Below are positions 50,154 through 59,463 of a stretch of DNA of 64,000 nt, in pieces. Position numbers and translations under genes: made by a program. Positions within the stretch are counted from its first letter, which is position 1; each line of letters begins with the position of its first letter. The stretch is from RGIG3178 sp964533965 (GTDB lineage Bacteria; Bacillota; Clostridia; Christensenellales; QAND01). The notes beneath the pieces are model-generated. The model saw nothing but the letters and a program-made list of their open reading frames with translations. It did not search any database and had not been told where the DNA came from. The stretch lies in assembly GCA_964533965.1 (NCBI GenBank), contig CAZHNN010000013.1:1-64000 (forward strand), in the 5' to 3' direction.

Positions 50154-50531
50154 ATGTCAGTACCGGTAATTCCGATCAAAAATGAACCACAGGCTCTCAA
50201 CGATCTTTTGGAGTCCATTGCTTTGGAAGAGACCGCCCTTGCGCATGTCATCAATGCCGAAGGCGAGAAAATTCAGACGATTCAGTGTAAATTTGCAGAG
50301 GGAACTCTGAATGCAGAAGAGACCGAGGATTTGCAGGATACCGTTCAGGAAATTCTGCAAACAGCCATCAAGATGCAGATGCTGCTGCAGTTTAAGCTGG
50401 AAGACGTGCTGGAAGCCATCAGGCAATTATCATCCTCGGAGAGCTGCTTTCCAGGCTCGGATTCGTGTTTCGAATGCGGCGATAGCTCAGGGCATTCATG
50501 CGATCATGATTCCAAGCATGGAAAAGAGTGA
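50154..50531 (+). CDS. acidic/Ser-Cys tail protein, tandem paralogue 2
   Basis: 125 residues from ATG 50154 (AAGGAGGTGAC upstream). The central domain NDLLESIALEETALAHVINA with AEGEKIQTIQ... and MLLQFKLEDVLEAIRQLSSSE resembles paralogue 1 closely, and even the DNA of the last helix (TTTAAGCTGGAAGAC...) is nearly identical; heads differ (VPVIPIKNEPQ). The tail CFECGDSSGHSCDHDSKHGKE has Cys and His and could bind zinc. Function unknown, probably spore surface. Confidence 0.65.
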   Translation: MSVPVIPIKNEPQALNDLLESIALEETALAHVINAEGEKIQTIQCKFAEGTLNAEETEDLQDTVQEILQTAIKMQMLLQFKLEDVLEAIRQLSSSESCFPGSDSCFECGDSSGHSCDHDSKHGKE

Positions 50532-50837
50532 GATGATTCCAGATAATAATAGCCTATGAGCAACTACAAAAGAAAAGCCTTCCGTGAAACACGGAAGGAT
50601 ACATGGGATGAACTTTTTTTAAATGCAAACAGCACATGTTTCTATGACAGTGTTTATATTTAAATACTGTTTACCAATACAATGAACATGGGATTTTTTC
50701 TGCTTTACAAATTTTGAAAGCGGATATACTTGTTTTGCGGATTCAATGATTTTTCGTGCTCGTTGCATCTGCCAACAGATTTTACAATCTGCGGATGAAA
50801 TGCTACAATGGCAGAAACAGCAAAAGGAAGTACGCGA

Positions 50838-51419
50838 ATGCAACCGCAATCGTTGAGAAGTTTTTTCAAGCGCCGCATCGCCATTGCGTTGATCGTGTTT
50901 TCCGTATGTGCGCTGGTGTTCGTGTACGCCATGCAGATCACTTCCGTACTTGTCTGTTCGGATGAGGCGATGCGCGCCCGCGTCCAATATGCCATAGGCA
51001 CCGATCCGGCTTCGCAATCGAATAACTACATGTCGCGTTTTTTTGCACCCGAGTACCTCAACACGGGGGAACTGCAGAAGCTTCAAGCCGCATATCAAGG
51101 CATCAACGTTACCAGCTACATGCAATTGGCTTCCACCCAATGGATCTGGACCTGGCCTTGGGGCGGAACGGCCTATGTTAAAGTTCATGATAAAATCGGC
51201 AGCATCGCAGGCGACGTGTTGGATGAGGACAATACAAAAGGGATCCCGGCTTGGCCAAACGGCCTGTATGCGCTGACGTTGGAAAAGCGCAACGGCGCAT
51301 GGGTCGTCGTGAGCATGAAACTGATCTCGCTCGATCCGGCGGAGCCCACGGCAACGCCTTCGGTAACACCCACAATACAGCCTTCGCCGACAGCCACACC
51401 CAAGGCCACAAAAAAATAG
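50838..51419 (+). CDS. membrane-anchored hypothetical protein with Thr/Pro tail
   Basis: 193 residues from ATG 50838 (AAAAGGAAG upstream). Basic head, one TM helix (about 17-37), an external domain with WIWTWPWGG-type Trp-rich strand and VKVHDKIGSIAGDV, and a C-terminal tail TATPSVTPTIQPSPTATPKATKK like the linker of the lipoprotein at 18504. No family recognised. The 305 bases between it and the spore-protein gene upstream hold a hairpin CCTTCCGT/ACGGAAGG (50577-50597) only. It is eight bases from the dus gene and probably cotranscribed. Confidence 0.65.
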   Translation: MQPQSLRSFFKRRIAIALIVFSVCALVFVYAMQITSVLVCSDEAMRARVQYAIGTDPASQSNNYMSRFFAPEYLNTGELQKLQAAYQGINVTSYMQLASTQWIWTWPWGGTAYVKVHDKIGSIAGDVLDEDNTKGIPAWPNGLYALTLEKRNGAWVVVSMKLISLDPAEPTATPSVTPTIQPSPTATPKATKK

Positions 51420-51427
51420 AGGATTGC

Positions 51428-52390
51428 ATGCAAGACGATATCCTGTGCCGCCCTCTTCGACTGGGCGGTTTGCTTATACCATCACGGCTCTTTTTGGCGC
51501 CGATGGCGGGCATTACCGACGACGTGATGCGTATGCTATGCCATCGCTTCGGCGCAGCATTGACTTACACCGAAATGGTCAGCGCCAAAGGTCTTTTGAT
51601 GAGCGAAAAGAGCAGGGAACTTCTGCTCTCTAGGCCAGACGGTGGACCTGTCGCGGCACAGCTGTTCGGCCATGAAGCGGATGTGATGTCGCAGGCTGCA
51701 ATGTATATCCAGCGGCATTGCACGCATATTTCGATGATAGACATCAACATGGGCTGCCCGGCGCATAAGATTGTCCGTTCCGGCGAGGGCTCGGCGCTGC
51801 TAACCGATTTGAAACAGGCGGCAAACATCATGGAACGGGTTGTCCGGTCCGTCAGCCTGCCGGTGAGCGTCAAGATACGCCTCGGATTTTCCAAAGGAGC
51901 CGATGTAAGTACGGAATTTGCGCGAATTGCTATGGATTGCGGCGTTTGTGCCGTCACGGTGCATGGCCGCACCAAGGACCAGGGATATGCAGGCGTTGCC
52001 GACTGGGATGCTGTCAAACGGTTCAAACAGTCCGTGGGGGACAGGTTGGTTGTGATCGGCAACGGAGATGTGAAAAACACCGTTCAGGCAAGATCCCGGA
52101 TGGAGCAAAGCGGATGCGATGCCGTGATGATCGGGCGTGCAGCGATCGGCAATCCCTGGGTGTTTTCCGGGAAGACTCCCGATGCGTCCGAGCGGTTGAA
52201 TGTTATCTTTGAGCATCTGGCGCTGGAATCCGAAAAATACGGCGAAGCATACGCGATCACTTCCCTGCGCAAAATACTCGCCGCCTACATCCACGGCATC
52301 CCCGGAGCCGCAAAAGCGCGCGCCGCCATCTTTAAGGCTACGGATATGACAACGGTAAAAAAGGAATTGGAAGAACTATTCATGGCATGA
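51428..52390 (+). CDS. dusB: tRNA-dihydrouridine synthase
   Basis: 320 residues from ATG 51428 (TAGAGGATT upstream). FMN barrel: FLAPMAGITDDVMRMLCHRFGA, YTEMVSAKGL, AAQLFGHE, IDINMGCPAHKIVRSGEGSALL (Cys acid of the active site), VKIRLGF, VTVHGRTKDQGYAG and VIGNGDV, then MIGRAAIGNPW. Reduces uridine in the D-loop of tRNA with NADPH. The C-terminal helical domain is present. DusB of firmicutes is the usual name. Confidence 0.92.
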   Translation: MQDDILCRPLRLGGLLIPSRLFLAPMAGITDDVMRMLCHRFGAALTYTEMVSAKGLLMSEKSRELLLSRPDGGPVAAQLFGHEADVMSQAAMYIQRHCTHISMIDINMGCPAHKIVRSGEGSALLTDLKQAANIMERVVRSVSLPVSVKIRLGFSKGADVSTEFARIAMDCGVCAVTVHGRTKDQGYAGVADWDAVKRFKQSVGDRLVVIGNGDVKNTVQARSRMEQSGCDAVMIGRAAIGNPWVFSGKTPDASERLNVIFEHLALESEKYGEAYAITSLRKILAAYIHGIPGAAKARAAIFKATDMTTVKKELEELFMA

Positions 52391-52411
52391 ATGAGGGGGT
52401 TGGACAATAGC

Positions 52412-53207
52412 ATGAAACAAGGATTGTATGAGGCGTTGACAGGATTCATCAAGCAGAACGACGGCTTTCGTATCAAAGAGGATGAAGCGATCGATCCTTC
52501 TTTGATCGGCCTTGTCCCGTTCGACGCGCCGCTTTTCGGCGTGTGCGNNNNNNNNNNCGGATGATCAATGGTTCCGCGAATTCCAACGGGAGGGGGCCGT
52601 TGGGCCGCACCATCGCTTGCCTTCCGATTGGCTGCCCGACGCCAAGCGCGTGATCTCGGTGTTCATGCCAAAATCCGAAGAGGTTCGCCGGTCCAACCGC
52701 GGCGGGGACTGGCCAAGCAAAGAGTGGCTGCACGCACGGTACGAAGGGCAGCGATCCATAGGCAAGATGGCAGCGTTTGTATGCGACTATTTACGCGGAT
52801 TGGGCTACGATGCGGTAGCGCCATCACTGGATAAGGAATTCAAAACGGGGCATTTTACCAGCAACTGGTCCGAACGGCATGTGGCCTATGCGTGCAATTT
52901 GGGAACGTTTTCGCTCTCCAAGGGACTGATCACGCAAAAGGGCGTCGCTGGGCGCTTTTTCAGCGTCGTAACCACTGCGCCGATTGAGGCTGACCCGCGT
53001 CAAACCCGCGATCTGGAAGCGGCGTGTTCCCACTGCGGCGTTTGCGTCGCCGTATGCCCGGCCAACGCGATATCACTTGAAACAGGCAAGGATCACGACA
53101 AATGCTCGGCATTTCTTGATATCGTAATGGATAAACATAGGCCGCGGTATGGGTGCGGCAAATGCCAGACGGGCACGCCGTGCGAAGATGCGATGCCCTG
53201 TCAGTAA
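52412..53207 (+). CDS. QueG-like 4Fe-4S protein, interrupted by an assembly gap
   Basis: The start ATG 52412 lies 22 bases after dusB. Before the Ns the frame reads MKQGLYEALTGFIKQNDGFR and ends APLFGVC; after them it resumes one frame away (DDQWFREFQREG). The ten N are not a measured length, so this is one gene. The C-terminal part has CSHCGVCVAVCP (4Fe-4S) and later a CGKCQTGTPCEDAMPC motif. Similarity is to epoxyqueuosine reductase-type and related ferredoxin-like proteins; the cobalamin domain of QueG cannot be confirmed. Product about 265 residues. Confidence 0.6.
52548..52557. other. assembly gap (10 N)
   Basis: Ten N inside a coding region; reading frames on both sides fit only if the true length is not ten. 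Confidence 0.95.
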
Positions 53208-53213
53208 GGGAAA

Positions 53214-53242
53214 TTGACAAAGCAAGAGAAAACACTTATAAT
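53214..53242 (+). promoter_or_regulatory. perfect consensus promoter of greA-lysS
   Basis: TTGACA (53214-53219), 17 bases, TATAAT (53237-53242): matches at all 12 positions. A short hairpin GGAAGAT-ATGG-CATCTTCC (53262-53280) lies in the leader. Confidence 0.88.
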
Positions 53243-53314
53243 GTGCGGAAGAATTTCGGATTATGGAAGATATGGCATCTTCCATTCTATTTTCATCCCG
53301 AAGGAGCGTTTTGC

Positions 53315-53788
53315 GTGGAAACAACCATTTTAACAGCCGCCGGTGTTCAGGAACTCGAAAAACAGCTTGATTTTTTAAAGACCGTCGCACGCAAGGCCGT
53401 GGCGGAACAAATCAGGATTGCACGCGAATTTGGAGATCTTTCCGAGAATGCTGAATACGACGAGGCGAAGAACGAGCAAAGCCGTATCGAGGGCGAGATC
53501 ATGCGCATTGAGCAGCGGCTGCGCAACGCCACCATCATTGACGAGGATGCCATCTCCACCAATGCGGTAAGTCTTGGCTCCGTTGTTACCGTGGAAGAGG
53601 TTGGTAACGGCGGGCCTGTTACCTATACCCTCGTGGGATCTACCGAAGCCAATCCAATGGAAGGCCGCATCAGCAATGAATCCCCTGTCGGCGCCGCGCT
53701 GCTGGGACGCAGCAAGGGCGATAGGCTGGAAGTTCATACGCCCGCTGGCGCCATTGAATATATCATCATAGACATCAAGAGGGGATAA
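53315..53788 (+). CDS. greA: transcription elongation factor GreA
   Basis: 157 residues from a GTG at 53315 with AAGGAG upstream. N-terminal coiled coil with ELEKQLDFLKTVARKAVAEQIRIAREFGDLSENAEYDEAKNEQ (the acidic tip DLSENAEYD acts in the polymerase channel), C-terminal FKBP-like domain with PMEGRISNESPVGAALLGRSKGD. Rescues backtracked RNA polymerase. Three bases separate its stop from the lysS start, so they are one operon. Confidence 0.93.
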   Translation: METTILTAAGVQELEKQLDFLKTVARKAVAEQIRIAREFGDLSENAEYDEAKNEQSRIEGEIMRIEQRLRNATIIDEDAISTNAVSLGSVVTVEEVGNGGPVTYTLVGSTEANPMEGRISNESPVGAALLGRSKGDRLEVHTPAGAIEYIIIDIKRG

Positions 53789-53790
53789 CG

Positions 53791-55296
53791 ATGGATAACG
53801 TTCAGGGAGCGGGCGCACCCGGCGGACAGGACGAGCAGGAGCTTTCCGAACAGCGAGTCATCCGGCGGGAAAAACTCAAAAAGCTGCGCGAAAACGGACA
53901 GGATCCCTATCTGGTAACACGATTTGACAAAAATGCGATGGCCAACGACGTCATCGCATGTTTTGATACGCTGGAAGGATCGACGGTCAACATAGCCGGA
54001 CGCATGCTTTCCCGCCGCATCATGGGTAAGGCGTCCTTTGCGCATATACTCGATGAGAGCGGTGAAATCCAGATATATTTCAAGCGGGACGATATCGGCG
54101 AGGCGTACGACCTGTTCTTGGACCTGGACATCGGTGATCTGATCGGCGTAACGGGTTTTGTGTTCAAAACGCGCACCGGTGAGGTATCCATTCATGCACA
54201 AGGCCTCGTGTTGCTATCCAAATCGTTGATTCCGCTTCCGGAAAAATACCATGGACTCAAGGATACCGACATGCGCTACCGCATGCGCTATGTCGATCTC
54301 ATCGTCAATCCGGAAGTGAGAAACGCGTTTGTCATTCGCTCGCGCATCATTTCCGCCATGCGCGCCTACCTGAATGGCCAGGGCTTCATGGAAGTGGAGA
54401 CGCCCATTCTGCAGACCGAAGCGGGTGGCGCGTCGGCGCGGCCCTTCATTACGCACCATAATACGCTGGATATGAACATGTATCTTCGCATCGCGACGGA
54501 GCTGCATTTAAAGCGGCTCATCGTCGGTGGGTTTGAGAAGGTATATGAGATCGGGCGTATCTTCCGCAACGAGGGCATGGATACCAGGCACAACCCGGAG
54601 TTTACAACCGTCGAGTTGTATCAGGCCTATACCGATGTGAACGGCATGATGAAGCTGACCGAAGAATTGATCGCATATGTTGCCAATACGGTGCTCGACG
54701 GGCAAACGTCCGTAAGCTACGGCGGCAACGATATCGATATCCGTGCCCCGTATAAAAAGGAAACGATGGCGAATCTGGTCAAAGACGCCTGCGGCATCGA
54801 TTTCATGAGCCTGACCGATGACAATGCGCGCGAAACCGCAAAGAAAATAGGCCTTATAGAGATCAAGTCGAATTACAGCTGCGGAGAGTGCCTGTTTGCC
54901 GCGTTCGAGCAGTTGGTGGAACATACGCTTATCCAGCCGACTTTCGTGCTGGAATATCCCGTGGAGGTTTCTCCGCTTGCCAAGCGCAAGAAGGACGACC
55001 TGCGCCTTACGGAACGGTTTGAATTCTTCATTTCCGGCAACGAGATGGCAAACGCCTTCAGCGAACTAAACGACCCAATCGACCAGCACGACCGCTTCCT
55101 GCAGCAGGCCAAGGCACGGGCTGCAGGAGATGAGGAAGCCCAGATGATGGACGAGGATTTCGTCACCGCGCTGGAATACGGCATGCCTCCGACAGGCGGT
55201 ATCGGCATCGGCGTGGACAGGCTGTGTATGCTGCTCACCGGGCAGACCTCAATACGCGACGTCATCCTGTTCCCGACCATGCGACCAAGAGCTTAG
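53791..55296 (+). CDS. lysS: lysyl-tRNA synthetase, class II
   Basis: 501 residues. N-terminal OB-fold with anticodon binding (VNIAGRMLSRRIMGKASFAH), class II catalytic domain with motif 1 region (EVRNAFVIRSRIISAMRAYLN), motif 2 FRNEGMDTRHNPEFTTVE and motif 3 GIGIGVDRLCMLLTG. EMANAFSELNDPIDQ recognises lysine. Charges tRNA-Lys with lysine and ATP. Tightly coupled to greA, as in several Clostridia. Confidence 0.96.
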   Translation: MDNVQGAGAPGGQDEQELSEQRVIRREKLKKLRENGQDPYLVTRFDKNAMANDVIACFDTLEGSTVNIAGRMLSRRIMGKASFAHILDESGEIQIYFKRDDIGEAYDLFLDLDIGDLIGVTGFVFKTRTGEVSIHAQGLVLLSKSLIPLPEKYHGLKDTDMRYRMRYVDLIVNPEVRNAFVIRSRIISAMRAYLNGQGFMEVETPILQTEAGGASARPFITHHNTLDMNMYLRIATELHLKRLIVGGFEKVYEIGRIFRNEGMDTRHNPEFTTVELYQAYTDVNGMMKLTEELIAYVANTVLDGQTSVSYGGNDIDIRAPYKKETMANLVKDACGIDFMSLTDDNARETAKKIGLIEIKSNYSCGECLFAAFEQLVEHTLIQPTFVLEYPVEVSPLAKRKKDDLRLTERFEFFISGNEMANAFSELNDPIDQHDRFLQQAKARAAGDEEAQMMDEDFVTALEYGMPPTGGIGIGVDRLCMLLTGQTSIRDVILFPTMRPRA

Positions 55297-55310
55297 TAAA
55301 ATGCAATGCA

Positions 55311-55340
55311 AAAAACGCGGCATCCGCCGCGTTTTGTTTT
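55311..55340 (+). terminator. terminator of greA-lysS
   Basis: AAACGCGGC-ATCC-GCCGCGTTTTGTTTT, 15 bases after the stop. Confidence 0.85.
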
Positions 55341-55403
55341 ACGTTGACTTCCCAAATTGAATTGTCTACTATATCCATATAGTTTATAAAAACGGAGGAT
55401 ACT

Positions 55404-56375
55404 ATGGCTGAAGTCATTTGCGTCGGAATGGCCTGTGCCGACGTCGTGCTGCGGGGTGTGGACCTAAATAAGGCTCCCGCGTCTTACGACAGGCATGTTC
55501 CGGTAAAGAGCACTTCGATCGCAGGCGGCGGCGACGCTCTTAACGAAGCCATTGTGCTAGGTTATTTGGGCCATCATGTAAGGCTGATGGCCGGACGCGG
55601 GGACGACGGAGCGGGCGCCATCGTTGCGGCGATGGCGAATAAGGCCAATGTGGATATGGGGCTATGCAACACCATTCCCGGCTACTGCACGCCCGTGAGC
55701 GCCATCATGGTCGATGAAAGCGCGGACAAGATGTTCTTCCGGCCGCCCGCAGGTTCCCCCGGCTCGTTTCTGACGCACGTTCGTTTCGTTCCCGATATAG
55801 CCGACATAAAAGACGTCAAGGTGGTGTCGCTCGCGAGCCTGTTTACCTCTCCGTTGGACGACGTTGCACTCACGGCGCAATTGGCAAAAAAGGCAAAAGC
55901 CGAAGGCGCCATCGTCTGCGCCGACACAAAGCCGCTTCGGGACGGCATGATGCTATCGGATTACCGCGAAGCGTTGCCCTATATCGATTATTTCTTTCCC
56001 AACGAGTCGGAAGCGGCGCAGTTCGCGCCTGATTTGCGCGACACGGCTGATATGGCGGCTTATTTTCAATCCTTCGGCATCAAGAACGCTGTGATCAAAA
56101 TCGGCGAACGCGGCGCCTTGTTCTTCGGCGAGCATGAGCATTTCCACATGCCTGCCTATCAGACGGAAGCCGTGGATACGACCGGGTGTGGCGACAACTT
56201 TGCGGCCGGTTTCATCTCGGGGCTGTTGCAGGGCATGGATGCGCGTGGATGCTGCGCGTTTGCGACGGCAGCGGCTTCGATTTGCCTGCGGTCGGTGGGC
56301 GCGTCGACAGGCGTTACTAGCAGACAACAGGTCAACGACCGGTACAACGAGATAAAATTACTTCATATAGGATAG
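55404..56375 (+). CDS. PfkB-family carbohydrate kinase
   Basis: 323 residues. GGGDALNEAIVLGYLGHHVRLMAGRGDDGAG is the first PfkB signature with the glycine pair, and VDTTGCGDNFAAGFISGLL the second with the catalytic Asp and anion hole. No specificity motif is recognised; ribokinase, fructokinase or nucleoside kinase are all possible. It is followed ten bases later by the AICAR formyltransferase, so the two are cotranscribed. SD ACGGAGGATAC. Confidence 0.87.
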   Translation: MAEVICVGMACADVVLRGVDLNKAPASYDRHVPVKSTSIAGGGDALNEAIVLGYLGHHVRLMAGRGDDGAGAIVAAMANKANVDMGLCNTIPGYCTPVSAIMVDESADKMFFRPPAGSPGSFLTHVRFVPDIADIKDVKVVSLASLFTSPLDDVALTAQLAKKAKAEGAIVCADTKPLRDGMMLSDYREALPYIDYFFPNESEAAQFAPDLRDTADMAAYFQSFGIKNAVIKIGERGALFFGEHEHFHMPAYQTEAVDTTGCGDNFAAGFISGLLQGMDARGCCAFATAAASICLRSVGASTGVTSRQQVNDRYNEIKLLHIG

Positions 56376-56385
56376 GGAGAAGCCG

Positions 56386-57558
56386 ATGATCGAGATGACG
56401 CTCAAATACGGGTGCAACCCGAACCAAAAACCCGCCCGCGTGTTCATGGAAGAGGGTGAACTGCCCATCACGGTGCACGGCGGAAGGCCGGGGTACATCA
56501 ACCTTTTGGATGCGTTCAACGGGTACCAACTGGTGCGCGAACTGCACAAAGCCACGAGACTGCCTGCGGCCACATCCTTCAAGCACGTGAGCCCGGCGGG
56601 CGCGGCCGTGGGTCTGCCTCTTGGTGAGGTAGAACGGCAGATCTACTTTGTGGGAAGCGATGAGCTGACGCCGCTGGCATCGGCATATGCCCGCGCGCGC
56701 GGCGCGGACAGGATGTCGTCCTACGGTGATTTTGTGGCGCTCTCCGACGTGTGCGATGAGGCAACGGCGAAGCTGATCAACCGCGAAGTGTCCGATGGGG
56801 TGATTGCCCCCGGATACACAAAAGAAGCGCTTACGATCCTCACGAAGAAGCGCGGCGGCAGCTACAACGTCATACAGATCGATCCGAGCTATGAACCCAA
56901 AAAGATTGAACAGAAGGATGTCTATGGCATCCGCTTCGAGCAGGCGAGAAACGACATTGCCATCGACAGATCGCTGTTCACACAGTTCCCCACAAAGAAT
57001 AAGCATCTTTCGGAAGAGCAGCTGCGCGATCTGATCATCGCGCTGATCACGCTCAAATACACGCAATCCAACTCGGTCTGCTACACGAAGAACGGGCAGG
57101 CCATCGGCATCGGCGCAGGGCAGCAGTCGCGCATCCACTGTACGAGGCTTGCGGGCAACAAGGCGGATGTATGGCACCTTCGCCAGCACGAAAAAGTGCT
57201 GAACCTACCGTTTGTTAAGGGCATTCACAGGGCGGATAGGGACAACGCGATCGATGTTTATATCAGTGACGAATGCGATGATGTCCTTCGTGACGGCGAG
57301 TGGCAAAAGGTGTTTGCAGTTTGTCCCGAGCCATTGACACAGGAGGAAAAGAGGGCGTTTTTGTCCCAACAGACCGGCGTGTCGCTGGGATCCGACGCGT
57401 TCTTCCCGTTTGGCGACAACATCGAGCGGGCGCACAAGAGCGGCGTTAGTGCGATTGCGCAGCCGGGCGGTTCCATACGCGACGACCATGTGATCGAGAC
57501 TTGTGACAGATACGGCATCGCGATGGCGTTTACAGGTGTCCGGTTGTTCCATCATTGA
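56386..57558 (+). CDS. stand-alone AICAR formyltransferase
   Basis: 390 residues. Catalyses 10-formyl-THF-dependent formylation of AICAR in the penultimate step of purine synthesis. Contains TLKYGCNPNQKPA, SFKHVSPAGAAVG (catalytic Lys-His), SGVIAPGYTKEAL-type SDGVIAPGYTKEAL, SNSVCYTKNGQAIGIGAGQQSR, and FPFGDNIERAHKSGVSAIAQPGGS. It has no IMP cyclohydrolase domain, which in bifunctional PurH precedes this domain; such single-domain enzymes occur in Clostridia. IMP cyclisation must be coded elsewhere. Confidence 0.88.
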   Translation: MIEMTLKYGCNPNQKPARVFMEEGELPITVHGGRPGYINLLDAFNGYQLVRELHKATRLPAATSFKHVSPAGAAVGLPLGEVERQIYFVGSDELTPLASAYARARGADRMSSYGDFVALSDVCDEATAKLINREVSDGVIAPGYTKEALTILTKKRGGSYNVIQIDPSYEPKKIEQKDVYGIRFEQARNDIAIDRSLFTQFPTKNKHLSEEQLRDLIIALITLKYTQSNSVCYTKNGQAIGIGAGQQSRIHCTRLAGNKADVWHLRQHEKVLNLPFVKGIHRADRDNAIDVYISDECDDVLRDGEWQKVFAVCPEPLTQEEKRAFLSQQTGVSLGSDAFFPFGDNIERAHKSGVSAIAQPGGSIRDDHVIETCDRYGIAMAFTGVRLFHH

Positions 57559-57596
57559 TGCACAGCAGTCCCTTTTAACCTAAGGAGAAAAAGACA

Positions 57597-58424
57597 ATGA
57601 TATGCAGGATTAAGGATCTGGAAGTGTATTATGAAGTGCATGGGGAAGGCAAACCCTTTATCATGCTGCATGGATTTGCTCCCGATCACAGGCTGATGAA
57701 GGGGTGCTTTGAGCCGATATTCAAGCAAAGAAGCGGTTACCGCAGGATATATCTTGATCTGCCTGGAATGGGAAAAACGAAAAGCAAAGCCTGGATCAAA
57801 AATGCCGATGTGATGCTGGATATTCTCGTTGATTTTATCAACGAAATAATTGGAGATGAGAATTTTCTGCTGGCAGGGACGTCCTATGGCGGATACCTGG
57901 CCAGAGGTATCATACACAGAATGCCGGATAAAGTAGACGGATTACTGCTGCTATGTCCCTGTATCGTTGCGGATGCGAAAAAGCGCAACAGGCCTTTGCA
58001 TGTTGCCCTCAAAAGGGAAGCCGGTCTGCTCGAACGCCTTGATCCTTTAGAAGCCGAAGACTTTGCATCCATGGCCGTGGTCCAAACGGAAACTGTATGG
58101 GTCAGATACCGGGATGAAATCCTGTCCGGCGTAAAGGTAAAGGACACGCCATTTCTAAACAATTTTCAGCGCAGCGGGTACGCGTTTTCCTTCGATGTGG
58201 ACGCCTTACAGAAGAAATTCGAGAAGCCCTCGTTGATGCTGATGGGAAGGCAGGACGCAACCGTCGGCTATAAGGACGCTTGGAGTATTCTGGATAACTA
58301 TCCGAGGGCTACGTTTGCCGTATTGGACTGGGCAGGGCATAATTTGCAGTTGGAACAGGAAGAACTGTTCTGCGCATTGGTCAATGAATGGCTTGATCGG
58401 GTCAATGACACATGGAATTCTTAG
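57597..58424 (+). CDS. alpha/beta hydrolase
   Basis: 275 residues. FIMLHGFAPDHR (oxyanion), LLAGTSYGGYLARG (nucleophile Ser in GxSxGG), MLMGRQDATVGYKD (acid Asp) and WAGHNLQLEQ (His) form the triad. Small-molecule esterase, lactonase or dehalogenase-like enzyme; substrate unknown. SD TAAGGAG precedes the ATG. It follows the formyltransferase by 38 bases and could be in the same transcript. Confidence 0.85.
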   Translation: MICRIKDLEVYYEVHGEGKPFIMLHGFAPDHRLMKGCFEPIFKQRSGYRRIYLDLPGMGKTKSKAWIKNADVMLDILVDFINEIIGDENFLLAGTSYGGYLARGIIHRMPDKVDGLLLLCPCIVADAKKRNRPLHVALKREAGLLERLDPLEAEDFASMAVVQTETVWVRYRDEILSGVKVKDTPFLNNFQRSGYAFSFDVDALQKKFEKPSLMLMGRQDATVGYKDAWSILDNYPRATFAVLDWAGHNLQLEQEELFCALVNEWLDRVNDTWNS

Positions 58425-58455
58425 GCACATTGCCAATAAGGATGTATGCAATAAC

Positions 58456-58490
58456 AAAGACCTCTGCCAAAAAATCCGGCAGAGGTCTAT
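58456..58490 (+). terminator. hairpin, weak terminator
   Basis: AGACCTCTGCC (58458-58468) pairs with GGCAGAGGTCT (58478-58488); no T-run follows (ATCGATAC). Confidence 0.55.
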
Positions 58491-58531
58491 CGATACGCAT
58501 TCCGGAGCTTTGATTGCAGAAGGGTATGACC

Positions 58532-59302
58532 ATGAAGATAGGCGTATTTCAATTCCGCTGCAGCGGAGACCTTGATGCCAACTATGCCGCTATAGAACGC
58601 GCAATCAAACAGGCGGCCACACAACACGTTAGGCTTCTTGTGTTTGCGGAATGTGCGCTTTGCGGATACCCGCCCGTGGAAACGGATATACAAAGCGTGG
58701 ACTATGAAGGCACGGAGCGCAGTTTGGCCAAGATACGCCTTTTGGCAAAAGAGGCAGGGCTATATGTTGCCTTGGGTTTGATCCGGATGGAGAATGGGCG
58801 GCGCTACAACTCGCTGGAACTGATCGGCCCCGACGGGAATACGATCGGCCATTATGATAAACGCGCGTTGTGGGGCTGGGATCTGGATCACTTTGACAAG
58901 GGCGGCGAACCTGGGATATTCCACATGGACGGCCTGACTGTGGGCTTTCGCATCTGCTATGAAGTTCGGTTCCCCGAATATTTCCGAGAATTGTTCAAGG
59001 CGGGAACCGACATCTGTTTCGTCAGCTTCTCCGATGTGTCTGAACAGGACTCACAACTCCGCTATGACATCATCAAGGCAAATTTGATGACGAGGGCAGT
59101 CGAAAACGCTATGACGGTGATCTCAGTCAACAGCATTTCTAAGTTTCAAACGGCGCCGACCGCTGTATTCGGTCCCGAAGGAGAGGTCAAGCTTGAAACC
59201 CCAAAAAACGAAGAATTCCTGCTCGTCTTCGACTATAGAATCCCCGAACCGACATTCAGCATGAAGGGTAGAATTCGGCATTCCCACGAACTGAATGCCT
59301 GA
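58532..59302 (+). CDS. carbon-nitrogen hydrolase (nitrilase superfamily)
   Basis: 256 residues from ATG 58532 (AGAAGGG upstream; two further in-frame ATGs lie just before). Catalytic triad Glu40 (FAECALCGYP), Lys110 (HYDKRALWGWD) and Cys142 (FRICYEVRFPE). Amidases of this type cleave omega-amides or carbamoyl groups. The KRALWGWDLDHF segment resembles the usual K(x)HLWGD/E; substrate not assigned. A strong terminator follows. Confidence 0.87.
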   Translation: MKIGVFQFRCSGDLDANYAAIERAIKQAATQHVRLLVFAECALCGYPPVETDIQSVDYEGTERSLAKIRLLAKEAGLYVALGLIRMENGRRYNSLELIGPDGNTIGHYDKRALWGWDLDHFDKGGEPGIFHMDGLTVGFRICYEVRFPEYFRELFKAGTDICFVSFSDVSEQDSQLRYDIIKANLMTRAVENAMTVISVNSISKFQTAPTAVFGPEGEVKLETPKNEEFLLVFDYRIPEPTFSMKGRIRHSHELNA

Positions 59303-59370
59303 TGTGAATCGTTATAGTTGGCGCGTAACGGACGCAGCTTCGTCAAAACAAACTTTGAAAAACAATATAA

Positions 59371-59410
59371 AAAAGCCGCCATGGTGCATCCGTGGCGGCT
59401 TTTTTTATTG
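59371..59410 (+). terminator. terminator of the nitrilase-family gene
   Basis: AAAGCCGCCA-loop-TGGCGGCTTTTTTTATTG. Confidence 0.85.
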
Positions 59411-59463
59411 TCAACTCAACTCAAGGGAAAGCATTACATGATACGGGAGTTTGAAAGTATGGC

